The notes beneath the pieces are model-generated. The model was not told where the DNA came from and did no database searches. It was given only the letters and a program-made list of their open reading frames with translations. This document shows, in pieces, positions 7,417 to 15,391 of a DNA stretch of 64,000 nucleotides. Source of the stretch: an uncultured Saprospiraceae bacterium (GTDB lineage: Bacteria > Bacteroidota > Bacteroidia > Chitinophagales > Saprospiraceae); contig CALIAU010000002.1 of assembly GCA_938045585.1 (NCBI GenBank), forward strand, positions 186,001-250,000. The letters run 5' to 3'. The position numbers and the translations under genes are program-made. Position 1 is the stretch's first letter. Every line of letters starts with the position of its first letter.

Positions 7417-8094
7417 CTACCCATACAAAGGCACCCCATTCAAATCATGTGTCAAAATATCTGTCATACAATCAAAGAAAGGACGAAAGGCTTTAAAGTT
7501 TTTACTGACTTCTTTTGCAAGATCCTCACTGCTTACCAATTTCTTTTCGATTATTTTATCAACGATAAAGGACTTATGTCTTAGCAAGTCAATGTTAGGA
7601 TGGTCTTTGCTGAAGCCTTTAGGAGCAGACTTCACTTTCTCGCCTTCTATAATTCCGAAATTGTCTTTAAATTTTTTGCTGGCAAATATCTTTCTTAAAG
7701 GTTTAGCATCTGCTGCAATGTGCGACCGTATGAGTTTAAGGTCTTTCGGTTCTGGACGCCAGAAGCCACCTGCAATAAAACTCTCCTTAGGACTAATTCT
7801 TAAATAGTAACCTCCTCGACGGTAGGCACCTTCGCGGGTAAATGAAAAACGAAGATCTGTATTATATGGCGTCTTATCTTTAGAGAAGCGTACATCGCGA
7901 TGTACTCGGAAGAGTTTTGACTTTTCTATTACATCATGTTTTTGCATGAGTTTTTCTAGCTCTGCTTTGAAGGCTTTTGCATTTGCATAGGCTTCATCGT
8001 AGCGTTTCTTGTTGTCTTTAAACCATTCGCGATTATTATTTTTAGATAAATCGTTTAGAAACTTAATTGTAGATTTTTCAATTTTTACTGCCAT
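7417..8094 (-). CDS. DUF2461 domain-containing protein
   Basis: A 225-residue cytoplasmic protein of the DUF2461 (TIGR02453) family, function unknown. Recognisable blocks are the N-terminal FLNDLSKNNNREWFKDNKKRYDEA, FRVHRDVRFSKDKTPYNTD (about 80-98) and GGYYLRISPKESFIAGGFWRPEP (about 113-135), which together define the family. Length fits. No signal peptide is present. It converges with typA, and the interval between the two stops is occupied by the S23 gene and its two repeat arrays. Confidence 0.92.
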   Translation of the reverse strand: MAVKIEKSTIKFLNDLSKNNNREWFKDNKKRYDEAYANAKAFKAELEKLMQKHDVIEKSKLFRVHRDVRFSKDKTPYNTDLRFSFTREGAYRRGGYYLRISPKESFIAGGFWRPEPKDLKLIRSHIAADAKPLRKIFASKKFKDNFGIIEGEKVKSAPKGFSKDHPNIDLLRHKSFIVDKIIEKKLVSSEDLAKEVSKNFKAFRPFFDCMTDILTHDLNGVPLYG

Positions 8095-8174
8095 TTGGGT
8101 AATTTTTTATAAATGTAGAAAGAAATGGCAATTAGTTAAATATCTTTAGGATAATCCAAGCAAAACAATTCTAC

Positions 8175-8672
8175 ATGAAACGTCCAATTACGCTACTATT
8201 AAGTATTGCCATTTTAAGCTTCTTTAGCTGCAAAACAAATGCAAAACTAAATCCAAAAAATGTGGATGGTAGTATAAGCAATGCGAGTTACGAGGGAATT
8301 GATTTCTATACTCTGACAGAACACCTTGCTCAAAATGAGGCGTGTATAAAAGCCAGTGATCAAGTAAGAGAACAATTAAACAATCTTAGAAAGTTAGAAG
8401 AAATTAATGAGGGGCAAAGAGGGTATATTCAGAAAAAACCTATTGTCCAAAGTTTGCCAGAACGACTGCAATACGAACATTATTCCTTAGAATTTATTCT
8501 TTGTGCTAATCCAAAAGGTGATATTGTTATTGCACAGCTTATGAGTGAGACTATCCAAATACATGATAACGAAGAAGAAGTTTTAATGGAAAGTATGTTT
8601 GAAAATTCATTTACGCCAGACTCAGATGCAGACTGCATGGATTGTAAAAAATACACCTTACATAAAAACTAA
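8175..8672 (+). CDS. Hypothetical lipoprotein
   Basis: A 165-residue protein with a lipoprotein signal (ILSFFSC, Cys about 19). The mature part has a helix-rich N-terminal half (VREQLNNLRKLEEINEGQRG), then a strand pattern EHYSLEFILCANPKGDIVIAQ, and ends with CMDCKKYTL, a CxxC pair near the C terminus. The G-x-I/V-x-x-A strand is loosely like a TonB C-terminal or 'energy transducer' fold, but this is not enough to assign a family. It converges with the long minus-strand gene at 8679-10340, leaving a gap of six bases. Confidence 0.55.
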   Translation: MKRPITLLLSIAILSFFSCKTNAKLNPKNVDGSISNASYEGIDFYTLTEHLAQNEACIKASDQVREQLNNLRKLEEINEGQRGYIQKKPIVQSLPERLQYEHYSLEFILCANPKGDIVIAQLMSETIQIHDNEEEVLMESMFENSFTPDSDADCMDCKKYTLHKN

Positions 8673-8678
8673 GCTAGC

Positions 8679-10340
8679 TTAGCTTAAAATTGAGTTTAAT
8701 ATACTGGTGGTTATCAAATAGGTGGGTTTTACACCATCTACACCCAATCCTCCAGAAGCTAGAGTACTTCCTGAATGTAAAGGGTTATCCGATGCATAAT
8801 ACGCATAGCGAAGAACAACATTTTTCTTAATACTATTTCTTATCTGGGAAGCAGCCTGAATTGCCTTCTGATAATGTGCCCCTTCCATTTCTAAGCCAGA
8901 TGCACCCCAAGAAGAGAGGTGGAAATATCTGAGTATGTCTTTATTTTGTAAGGAGGTTCCTAGAACTGTAATCATAGGACCTTTAAATACGGATAAGCCC
9001 GAATCTTTAAATACGGAATCATCAAATTGATTTTTGAAAGCATAGTTATCTGCACTTCCTTCAAAAACATGTGCATTTGGTATCATGATGTCTCCCTTCT
9101 GCCCTTCTAAAATTCCAGCCTTTCCCATAATACTTATGGAAGCGATATTAATAGGAATCTTGGAACCATTTTCATAGGGCTTTAGCAGTTCGTCCATCGA
9201 CTCAAAAGCTTGTTCTCCAAAGGCATAGTCCATAACGACTATAACATCTTTTGACTTAGGCGATTTCTTTTTACGTATACCGCTTAAGTTAATGAGAGAA
9301 CAATCGAAAATTTGCACATTAATATTTGCTCCACTCTCATCTAGGAGTTCGACCATCCCATGCTTAAGAGCATACTTCCTCACCTTTTCGTTTTCACGCG
9401 TAGATTTCTTTTGCGATAGTTTTTGCGCTATTGTTTCTAAACTTTGTCGTTTTAATCCAAGTGCTGCTTTTGCAAACAAAGAATTGAGCACGCTATGCAT
9501 GTTGGAGCTAATGATGTGTACTGGACGTTTTTCTAATTTATTATCTACTAAATATTTTTTAATTCGACTAGCCCATATTTCACCATGCATATGTTGGCCC
9601 ACTGTATCTTGCAAAAAGGCAGAAAAACTGATTTCGCGATCATTCTGTTCCGTCTCTTCTTCAATACTTCTCTGTCCTAACCAGTATACAATATTAAATA
9701 AGCTATTGACCTTGGATGCCTTTTCAAAATTCTCACAAGCTTCTACTGTTTCACTTAGGGTCCTACCTAGTAAAACACTGAGATAGGTGTAGGCAACTTT
9801 CTTATTGTAGGGTTTGTTTGTTTTTATTTTTTCAATAATGCTGCCTAACATCTTCCATTCTCGACGCATTCTATTCTTGGAATCCAAGGCATGTCTTCGA
9901 ATTTTTTCTGCTTCGATATACATGAAGGTTAGGTGGGTCAGAACATCATAAATATCACTCCGTCCACGTGTCATCTCGATGTACATCTGTTCATCATCTA
10001 TCCGGTAGCAATTACGTCTTCGTTTGCTAGGAACGATAGCTGCAAATCCAGAATCTTCATAGCCTTCTCTTCCTATCATCTTCACATATCTACATTCTTC
10101 TATACCCTGCGGCAGTCTTTGGAAAACATAGAGTAAACCACTTAACTCCACGCGATCTGGATCAACCATACTTCCATAAATTTCGGGTTGTAGGTTTAAC
10201 ATAGCATTGATCATAGCCTCTCCAGAAGCACCTAGTGGCTTATATGAGCCTCTTAAAAACAGGTGACGCATGGAGATGTACAGCCTTTGGATAGAGGCCC
10301 TAGATATGTTCGCGCGCGTGGGTTGATATGTTTTCTTCAT
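8679..10340 (-). CDS. Uncharacterised conserved protein with nucleoside-phosphorylase-like C-terminal half (DUF6909-like?)
   Basis: A 553-residue cytoplasmic protein without signal peptide. The N-terminal 240 residues are helical and basic. The C-terminal half has features reminiscent of the nucleoside phosphorylase / AMP nucleosidase fold: a VIVVMDYAFGEQAFESMDEL strand-turn-helix, SISIMGKAG, ITVLGTSLQNKD, and SGLEMEGAHYQKAI, the last close to the ME(S/G)A substrate-binding motif of that superfamily. I have a weak memory of such proteins as an uncharacterised Bacteroidota family (DUF6909), but I cannot confirm it. Possible roles are N-glycosidic bond cleavage of a nucleotide or a regulatory nucleotide-binding function; both are inference. 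The intergenic region upstream is full of short repeats. Confidence 0.7.
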   Translation of the reverse strand: MKKTYQPTRANISRASIQRLYISMRHLFLRGSYKPLGASGEAMINAMLNLQPEIYGSMVDPDRVELSGLLYVFQRLPQGIEECRYVKMIGREGYEDSGFAAIVPSKRRRNCYRIDDEQMYIEMTRGRSDIYDVLTHLTFMYIEAEKIRRHALDSKNRMRREWKMLGSIIEKIKTNKPYNKKVAYTYLSVLLGRTLSETVEACENFEKASKVNSLFNIVYWLGQRSIEEETEQNDREISFSAFLQDTVGQHMHGEIWASRIKKYLVDNKLEKRPVHIISSNMHSVLNSLFAKAALGLKRQSLETIAQKLSQKKSTRENEKVRKYALKHGMVELLDESGANINVQIFDCSLINLSGIRKKKSPKSKDVIVVMDYAFGEQAFESMDELLKPYENGSKIPINIASISIMGKAGILEGQKGDIMIPNAHVFEGSADNYAFKNQFDDSVFKDSGLSVFKGPMITVLGTSLQNKDILRYFHLSSWGASGLEMEGAHYQKAIQAASQIRNSIKKNVVLRYAYYASDNPLHSGSTLASGGLGVDGVKPTYLITTSILNSILS

Positions 10341-10384
10341 CTTAATCTAATCGTAATACAAAAATTAATCCAAAAGTGGGATGA

Positions 10385-10476
10385 ATGGACTGAGCGTCTT
10401 GCCTGCGTGCGCAGCAGGTAGGACGCAACGGACGAACTGACTAACGGACTAACGGACTAACGGATGAACGGACAAG
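10385..10476 (+). repeat. CGGAC repeat array C (8-bp period) interrupted by a palindrome
   Basis: From 10420 the sequence is a run of 8-bp units (GGACGCAA, CGGACGAA, CTGACTAA, CGGACTAA twice, CGGATGAA, CGGACAAG). A single related unit (GGACTGAG) lies at 10387-10394, separated by a hairpin CCTGC-GTGCGCA-GCAGG at 10402-10418. The core CGGAC is shared with the 9-bp arrays, but the period is one base shorter. Confidence 0.7.
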
Positions 10477-10480
10477 GTTC

Positions 10481-10618
10481 GTGGTTTCTGCCCCTTGGGC
10501 TGGTGTCGTGGATTCCGCACTCTGTGCTGGTTTCATGGCATAGGAATGATTACGTGAAAAATTGAATTGCAAACCTATTCAAACCGTGACACCAGGGCAA
10601 AGCCCGGATACCAGGAAA
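10481..10618. repeat. Three copies of a mini-hairpin repeat (two direct, one inverted)
   Basis: Copies lie at 10481-10511 (+), 10508-10538 (+) and about 10584-10615 (-). Each has a left flank GTGG/CTGG-n-TTC/ATC, a 4-bp stem with a 3-nt loop, and a right flank TGGTnTCnnGG. The stems differ but each still pairs: GCCC-CTT-GGGC, GCAC-TCT-GTGC, GGGC-TTT-GCCC. Copies 1 and 2 share the GTGG at 10508-10511. This is a REP-like dispersed palindrome with compensatory changes. The 10341-10693 interval is otherwise without recognisable genes. Confidence 0.6.
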
Positions 10619-10693
10619 CCGAGATACCTGATCACGTCAGTGATCACAAGACCGTTCTTCAATATTTACTATATTTATTTTACAAGAATACAC

Positions 10694-11446
10694 ATGCGAT
10701 ACTCTACCCTCCTTCTAATCCTATTTATGTTTAGTAACTGCAAAACAGACGATTCCCCTTGGAAGAAAGGAAGAACAGCAGAAGGATTACACTATCGTAG
10801 TTTCTACCCTAGCCAATATCATGAAAAGGGAGTTAAAATTCCTCTCGTTCTTTTCCTCCACGGAGCAGGAGAACGTGGTGATGATAATGAAAGTCAGTTG
10901 GCACATATTGCTCCTATCCTGAGCGCAGCAGAGCAACAAGAAAAACATCCTGCAATTTTAGTATTTCCGCAATGTCCGGAAGAAGGTTATTGGGCGCATG
11001 TAAATAGAGGCGAGGGACAGTGGACAGTAAAAAGCAGTGAGACTCCTACCCCCTCTATGGCAAAAGTTATCCAGCTGTTAGATCGTTTATTGGAAGATCC
11101 GAAGGTCGATAGAACTAGAGTCTATCTTTCTGGTCTGTCGATGGGAGGATTTGGCACCTTCGACTTACTTAGCAGGCGACCTGAGTTGTTTGCAGCTGCA
11201 GTACCCATCTGTGGAGGTGCGGATACTATGAAGGTATCTGCCTACAGCGATATTCCTTTATGGAATTTTCATGGAGCACTGGACCCCGTTGTTCCTGTGG
11301 AACTGTCTCAAGAATTTATGTCTAGTTTTATAGAAGCAGGAGGGAATCCTAGATATACAGAATACCATGATGGAGAACATGATGTCTGGAATAGGGCCTA
11401 TCAAGAAGAGCAACTGATCCCCTGGCTGTTTAAGCAAAGAAAATAA
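10694..11446 (+). CDS. Lipoprotein alpha/beta-hydrolase (phospholipase/feruloyl-esterase-like)
   Basis: A 250-residue alpha/beta-hydrolase. The oxyanion region LFLHGAGERGDD, nucleophile elbow GLSMGGFGT (Ser in SMGG), catalytic Asp in HGALDPVVP and His in GEHDVWNRAY are all visible, in the order of COG4099-type esterases / polyhydroxybutyrate-depolymerase relatives. I chose the ATG at 10694 because it opens directly on a lipoprotein signal (LILFMFSNC, Cys about 16); the longer frame from 10562 only translates the repeat region. It is probably located in the periplasm or outer membrane and hydrolyses esters of a polymer or lipid. Confidence 0.88.
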   Translation: MRYSTLLLILFMFSNCKTDDSPWKKGRTAEGLHYRSFYPSQYHEKGVKIPLVLFLHGAGERGDDNESQLAHIAPILSAAEQQEKHPAILVFPQCPEEGYWAHVNRGEGQWTVKSSETPTPSMAKVIQLLDRLLEDPKVDRTRVYLSGLSMGGFGTFDLLSRRPELFAAAVPICGGADTMKVSAYSDIPLWNFHGALDPVVPVELSQEFMSSFIEAGGNPRYTEYHDGEHDVWNRAYQEEQLIPWLFKQRK

Positions 11447-11471
11447 GCAGAGCAAAATTTCTAATTCCGTT

Positions 11472-11479
11472 TATCTTTG
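11472..11479 (+). promoter_or_regulatory. -7 promoter element of mnmE
   Basis: TATCTTTG matches TAnnTTTG exactly. It ends only four bases before the GTG start codon at 11484, so transcription would begin at or beside the start codon and the mRNA would be leaderless or nearly so. No clear -33 TTTG was found at the expected spacing. Confidence 0.5.
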
Positions 11480-11483
11480 CACT

Positions 11484-12887
11484 GTGAGTCATGTGAATGA
11501 AACAATAGTAGCAATAGCAACAGCACCTGGTCAGGGAGCAATAGGTATTATTCGATTTTCGGGTAGGGACGCCATTGATGTAGTGGACAAATTCTTTTTC
11601 GGGAAAAACCTAACTAAGGTTCCAGCGAATACGGTGCACTATGGGAAAATCAAGAATGAAGATGGCCAGATGTTAGATGAGTGCATGGCAACGGTGTTTC
11701 GCGCTCCAAGGAGTTATACAAAAGAAGATTCCATAGAACTCAGCTGCCACGGCTCACCCTATATCTTATCCGAAATTGTAAAATTATTTGTTCGCAATGG
11801 TGCGCGTATGGCCAAGCCAGGCGAATTCACTATGCGTGCATTTTTAAATGGACAATTAGACCTATCCCAGGCAGAAGCGGTAGCAGATCTTATCGCTGCA
11901 GAAAACGCCTCTACCCACGACCTTGCCTTAAAGCAGTTACGTGGAGGCTTTTCTGATGTCATCAAAGCCCTGCGGCAAGAATTGATTGACTTTTCTGCAT
12001 TGATCGAATTAGAATTAGATTTTGGAGAAGAGGATGTAGAGTTTGCGGATCGCGATAAACTAAAAACCCTAGTTCTTAAAATCCAAAGGGTGATGCAAGA
12101 ACTTATTCAGTCCTTCCAATACGGGAATGTCATTAAGAATGGTGTTTCTACCGTAATTGCAGGTAGGCCAAATGCGGGTAAGTCTACCCTGCTAAATGCC
12201 TTACTGAATGAAGACAGAGCCATTGTTTCGGATATAGCAGGAACGACAAGAGATACTATTGAAGAAAGTCTAAATATTAAGGGAATTCGATTTCGGCTTA
12301 TTGATACTGCAGGAATACGAAGTGCGCAGGATGTCATTGAGAAAATGGGTGTTGAAAAGACGAAAGAAAAAATTAATCAGTCTACCCTGACGGTGTATGT
12401 GTTTGATGTAACAGAATCAAAGCCTCAGGACTTGTGGAATGATATAGATGAATTCCTACAAGTCAATGAGGAGCTTAAGCTTAGAGGTAGAAAACTCTTT
12501 GTTGCGAATAAGATGGATCTAAATCCGTATACGGACTTAGAGGCATATTATAAGGAGGGGTTGATTCATAAAGACAATTTGCTCTCTGCTTCAGCTATTA
12601 ATAAGATGAATGTAGAAGCCTTGAAGGATTTATTATACACAAGTATCATCGACAATCCAGAAATGCTGGACCAAACTATCATAGTGAATAATAGACATTT
12701 TGAAGCTTTACACAATGCTAACAATGCGCTGACTAAGGTATTAGAAGGATTAGATAGTGGATTGAGTCCAGATCTTGTTGCCATGGATATTCGTCAATCC
12801 CTGTATAGTCTAGGCGAAATAACGGGCGAAATAAGTTCGGATGATCTCTTAGACTCTATTTTTTCTCGATTTTGCATTGGGAAGTAA
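11484..12887 (+). CDS. mnmE: tRNA uridine-5-carboxymethylaminomethyl(34) synthesis GTPase MnmE
   Basis: A 467-residue GTPase that, with MnmG, makes the cmnm5 modification at U34 of certain tRNAs. The N-terminal folate-binding domain opens with TIVAIATAPGQGAIGIIRFSG. The G domain holds GRPNAGKST (about 227-235), the switch GTTRDT, DTAGIR (about 273) and NKMD (about 347). The C terminus ends in the invariant FCIGK, which carries the catalytic Cys. Length is normal. The start is GTG at 11484; the first conserved residues follow directly, so no other start is needed. It stands alone between the esterase and a terminator. Confidence 0.97.
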   Translation: MSHVNETIVAIATAPGQGAIGIIRFSGRDAIDVVDKFFFGKNLTKVPANTVHYGKIKNEDGQMLDECMATVFRAPRSYTKEDSIELSCHGSPYILSEIVKLFVRNGARMAKPGEFTMRAFLNGQLDLSQAEAVADLIAAENASTHDLALKQLRGGFSDVIKALRQELIDFSALIELELDFGEEDVEFADRDKLKTLVLKIQRVMQELIQSFQYGNVIKNGVSTVIAGRPNAGKSTLLNALLNEDRAIVSDIAGTTRDTIEESLNIKGIRFRLIDTAGIRSAQDVIEKMGVEKTKEKINQSTLTVYVFDVTESKPQDLWNDIDEFLQVNEELKLRGRKLFVANKMDLNPYTDLEAYYKEGLIHKDNLLSASAINKMNVEALKDLLYTSIIDNPEMLDQTIIVNNRHFEALHNANNALTKVLEGLDSGLSPDLVAMDIRQSLYSLGEITGEISSDDLLDSIFSRFCIGK

Positions 12888-12933
12888 GAGAAGATAATTT
12901 TATTAGAAGGATCTAGGTCAATTAAAGTTATAG

Positions 12934-12970
12934 AAGCTCGTTTTCGGTAGGAAACGAGCTTTTCTTTTTC
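12934..12970 (+). terminator. Rho-independent terminator of mnmE
   Basis: The hairpin AAGCTCGTTT...GAAACGAGCTT (loop TCGGTAG) is followed by TTTCTTTTTC, 46 bases after the mnmE stop. Confidence 0.75.
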
Positions 12971-12984
12971 ATGTATTTACAGAA

Positions 12985-13027
12985 TAATCATCCAAGCATG
13001 CTAACTTTTAGCATGCTTGGATGATTA
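12985..13027. repeat. Perfect 20-bp inverted repeat with 3-nt loop
   Basis: The arm at 12985-13004 is the exact reverse complement of 13008-13027, with the loop CTT between them. The arm includes the self-complementary GCATGC. No T-run follows, so it is not an ordinary terminator. It lies between two terminator-like hairpins in the 360-bp gap between mnmE and the gene at 13248. Confidence 0.7.
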
Positions 13028-13106
13028 ATGGCATACAACTGAATAAAAAGGTGTTATTTATATGCTGTGTTTTGGCCACTATGCAGAGTATTAATTTGTT
13101 TTTACG

Positions 13107-13138
13107 GCTGATTTCTTCTAGTGAAATCAGCTTTTTTT
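13107..13138 (+). terminator. Terminator-like hairpin in the mnmE downstream gap
   Basis: GCTGATTTC and GAAATCAGC pair across a 7-nt loop, followed by seven T. It is too far from mnmE to be that gene's main terminator, so it may end a short unannotated transcript from about 13028-13106, in which I see no open reading frame of note. Confidence 0.6.
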
Positions 13139-13247
13139 AATCCCAACTGCAGGTTTTTTGTGCAAGACAAAATATTAGCTAAAATCTAATCCACATATCT
13201 CACAAATTTCTCATATATCCGTATCATTGTAGCACCAACTTGAACGC

Positions 13248-13772
13248 GTGCGAAAGTCCACTTTTATAAAACATATCAACCAGCTAGAAGCTGAAGATCT
13301 GAGAACGGAGTTAACACAGCTCTACACTAAACTAGATGCAGTCAAGAAATTCTACAAGTTGGAATTAGGCTCAGAAGCTGACCGTACGAAACTCTATGAT
13401 GCTGCCAAGAAAAAAATAGCTTCCAAGTACGCTACTAAAAGTTTCAGAAAACCACGTAGGCCAAGAATTCAAAAAGTCAATACTATTTTACGCGACCTGA
13501 AAAAGGAAGCTATCTTCTCTTATGAAATGATAGACATCTATCTCTTTACTACAGAGACAGCTGTAGATTTTATGGATAGTTATGATTTTTATTCTGACCC
13601 CTTACATAATAATATTCGGAATTCATTTACTCTGGCTGTTCGCCTAATGAAAGAAAACAGAATGATAGATGAATATGACGAACGCTGTAAAACCATTATT
13701 AAAAAAACTAGATTCTTCAGAGACTTACAAGAAGAACTAGATCATGTTTACGAAAACTACATACTAGAATGA
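13248..13772 (+). CDS. DUF6155-like protein
   Basis: A 174-residue helical cytoplasmic protein. The opening (STFIKHINQLEAEDLRTELTQLYTKLDAVKKFYKLEL) and YDAAKKKIASKY resemble the DUF6155 family found in Bacteroidota and Firmicutes, whose function is unknown. I offer this name from memory of the pattern, not from a search. The start is GTG at 13248. Its stop overlaps the next start (ATGA at 13769-13772), so it is translationally coupled to the nucleoid-associated protein gene. Confidence 0.65.
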   Translation: MRKSTFIKHINQLEAEDLRTELTQLYTKLDAVKKFYKLELGSEADRTKLYDAAKKKIASKYATKSFRKPRRPRIQKVNTILRDLKKEAIFSYEMIDIYLFTTETAVDFMDSYDFYSDPLHNNIRNSFTLAVRLMKENRMIDEYDERCKTIIKKTRFFRDLQEELDHVYENYILE

Positions 13773-14803
13773 TAAATACTTTAGAAGCAAGAATTCAGAA
13801 CTTATGTGCACATTATATAGGCCTAGAAGAAGGAGAACAATTAGAATTAAGTGCAGCTTTGAGCAGTTTAGAACATGACAGATTGCACAGTTCCTTATTA
13901 CATTACTTCTTTAAAAATTTCACCTTAGAAGAATTCTATAGTTTTGACATATCAAAAGAGACAAAGACGATACACGATCTCGTCAAAACAATCTTTGAAG
14001 AACCCAGCAGCCTCTTGGAACATTCTAGAGAAATTGCGCAACATCTACACAGAACATCACAGCATCCAAATATCAAATCTGGAGAACTGATAGTGGCCTA
14101 TGTAAATAATGTTCTTATTGAAGATGAGATGTTAGACGCCATTTGTTTATTCAAATCTGAAAAAAAACATGATCTTATACGTCTTATACAAGAAGACAAT
14201 GCCTTTACATTTGAGGCACTGCAAGGGATACTGCTTACTCAGGTCGATAAAGCAAGCATTATTTTTAATACGGAGCAAACAACTGGCTATAAAGTCTGTT
14301 CAGTAGATAAATCAAATACAGAAAAGAAAGCTCAATTCTGGCAGAAAGACTTTTTACAACTCCAGTTCCGAGATGATGATTTCCAAAACACTAAAGCCTA
14401 CATTGGCGCAACAAAACATTTTATAGAAGATAGAATGAAGCCGCTGTACGACACAGATAAAAGTGAAGAAGTGGGTATCTTACAAAGGTCCAAATCTTTC
14501 CTTGAGCAGGAAGATAAATTTGACGCAGCAGAATACACAAAAGAAATATTTAGAGACGAAAAAGTGATAGAAGAGTTCAATGATTACAAACAAGAATATC
14601 AAAACTTGAATAATGTAAATTTGAAAGACTCTTTTTCTGTAAATATGGCAGCAGTGAAAAATCAATCCAAGGTCTTTAAAAGTGTTTTAAAACTCGACAA
14701 AAATTTCCACGTCTACATTCATGGAAATAGAAATATGATTCAGAAAGGTAGAGATGAGGACGGAAGAAAATTCTATAAACTCTATTATGAAGAGGAAAAT
14801 TAG
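13769..14803 (+). CDS. Nucleoid-associated protein, NdpA/YejK family
   Basis: A 344-residue protein of the 37-kDa nucleoid-associated family. Typical blocks are LLHYFFKNFTLEEFYSF near residues 43-60, GELIVAYVNNVLIEDEMLDAICLFKSEKK (about 111-139), and the late KSVLKLDKNFHVYIHGNRNMIQKGRDEDGRKFYKLYYEEE. E. coli YejK associates with DNA and topoisomerase IV; the Bacteroidota relatives often sit in mobile or accessory loci and their role is unclear. It is coupled by ATGA to the gene before it, and the PAP2 gene after it begins inside its last codons. Confidence 0.85.
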   Translation: MINTLEARIQNLCAHYIGLEEGEQLELSAALSSLEHDRLHSSLLHYFFKNFTLEEFYSFDISKETKTIHDLVKTIFEEPSSLLEHSREIAQHLHRTSQHPNIKSGELIVAYVNNVLIEDEMLDAICLFKSEKKHDLIRLIQEDNAFTFEALQGILLTQVDKASIIFNTEQTTGYKVCSVDKSNTEKKAQFWQKDFLQLQFRDDDFQNTKAYIGATKHFIEDRMKPLYDTDKSEEVGILQRSKSFLEQEDKFDAAEYTKEIFRDEKVIEEFNDYKQEYQNLNNVNLKDSFSVNMAAVKNQSKVFKSVLKLDKNFHVYIHGNRNMIQKGRDEDGRKFYKLYYEEEN

Positions 14804-15347
14804 TATCATTTGTCTTTCCCTTTTAAGCATAATGGGAATCCAAGCCCAGTCAGATTCTGCTAGAGAACATATTCAAACTGCTGGAGATGTTTTTCAAATA
14901 GGGCTGCCCATAGCTGCAATGATAACAGCAGCAAGCAAGAAGGATAAAGATGGGCTTAAACAATTATTTTATGGTTTTAGTACCACCTTTGTTCTTACAC
15001 ATGCCTTAAAACAAACCATTAGAAAAAAAAGACCTGATCCGTCTGAAGCATTTAATGCTTTTCCTTCAGGGCACACCTCCGTAGCATTTCATTCTGCCGC
15101 ATTTTTACAAAAAAGATACGGCTACAAATATGGAATTCCAGCTTTTGTTCTGGCAGGGTTTACAGGATATAGTCGGATTGAGGGAATTGGTCGCAAACAT
15201 GATTTTTGGGATGTCTTAGGAGGAGCAGTATTAGGCAGTCTCAGTGCTTATTTCTTTACAAAGCCATATTCCGCTGAAGAAGGTACTTCTTTTAGCTTTT
15301 CAAAAATGAATAACAGCTATACATTAAGCTTGCAATATGCGTTGTAG
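14787..15347 (+). CDS. PAP2-superfamily phosphatase
   Basis: A 186-residue membrane or periplasmic lipid phosphatase. All three PAP2 motifs are present: KQTIRKKRPDP, FPSGHTSVAF, and SRIEGIGRKHDFWDVLGG (SR-x5-H-x3-D). The N terminus from the ATG at 14787 is a clean signal peptide (IICLSLLSIMGIQAQ), which decides the start; a longer frame from 14754 adds residues encoded inside the previous gene. The chosen start still overlaps the NdpA gene by 17 bp. Substrates of the family include undecaprenyl pyrophosphate and phosphatidic acid; which applies here is unknown. Confidence 0.9.
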   Translation: MKRKISIICLSLLSIMGIQAQSDSAREHIQTAGDVFQIGLPIAAMITAASKKDKDGLKQLFYGFSTTFVLTHALKQTIRKKRPDPSEAFNAFPSGHTSVAFHSAAFLQKRYGYKYGIPAFVLAGFTGYSRIEGIGRKHDFWDVLGGAVLGSLSAYFFTKPYSAEEGTSFSFSKMNNSYTLSLQYAL

Positions 15348-15391
15348 TGCGTGTTTGTAGACTTTAAGTAATTTCACACAAAAGATGGAAC

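Noticed and set aside
7316-7807. Plus-strand open frame over the repeat array and the DUF2461 gene
   Set aside because: It is antisense to a clear DUF2461 gene and its first part is repeat-derived.
10562-10693. N-terminal extension of the esterase
   Set aside because: It translates the mini-hairpin repeat region; the lipoprotein signal begins at 10694.
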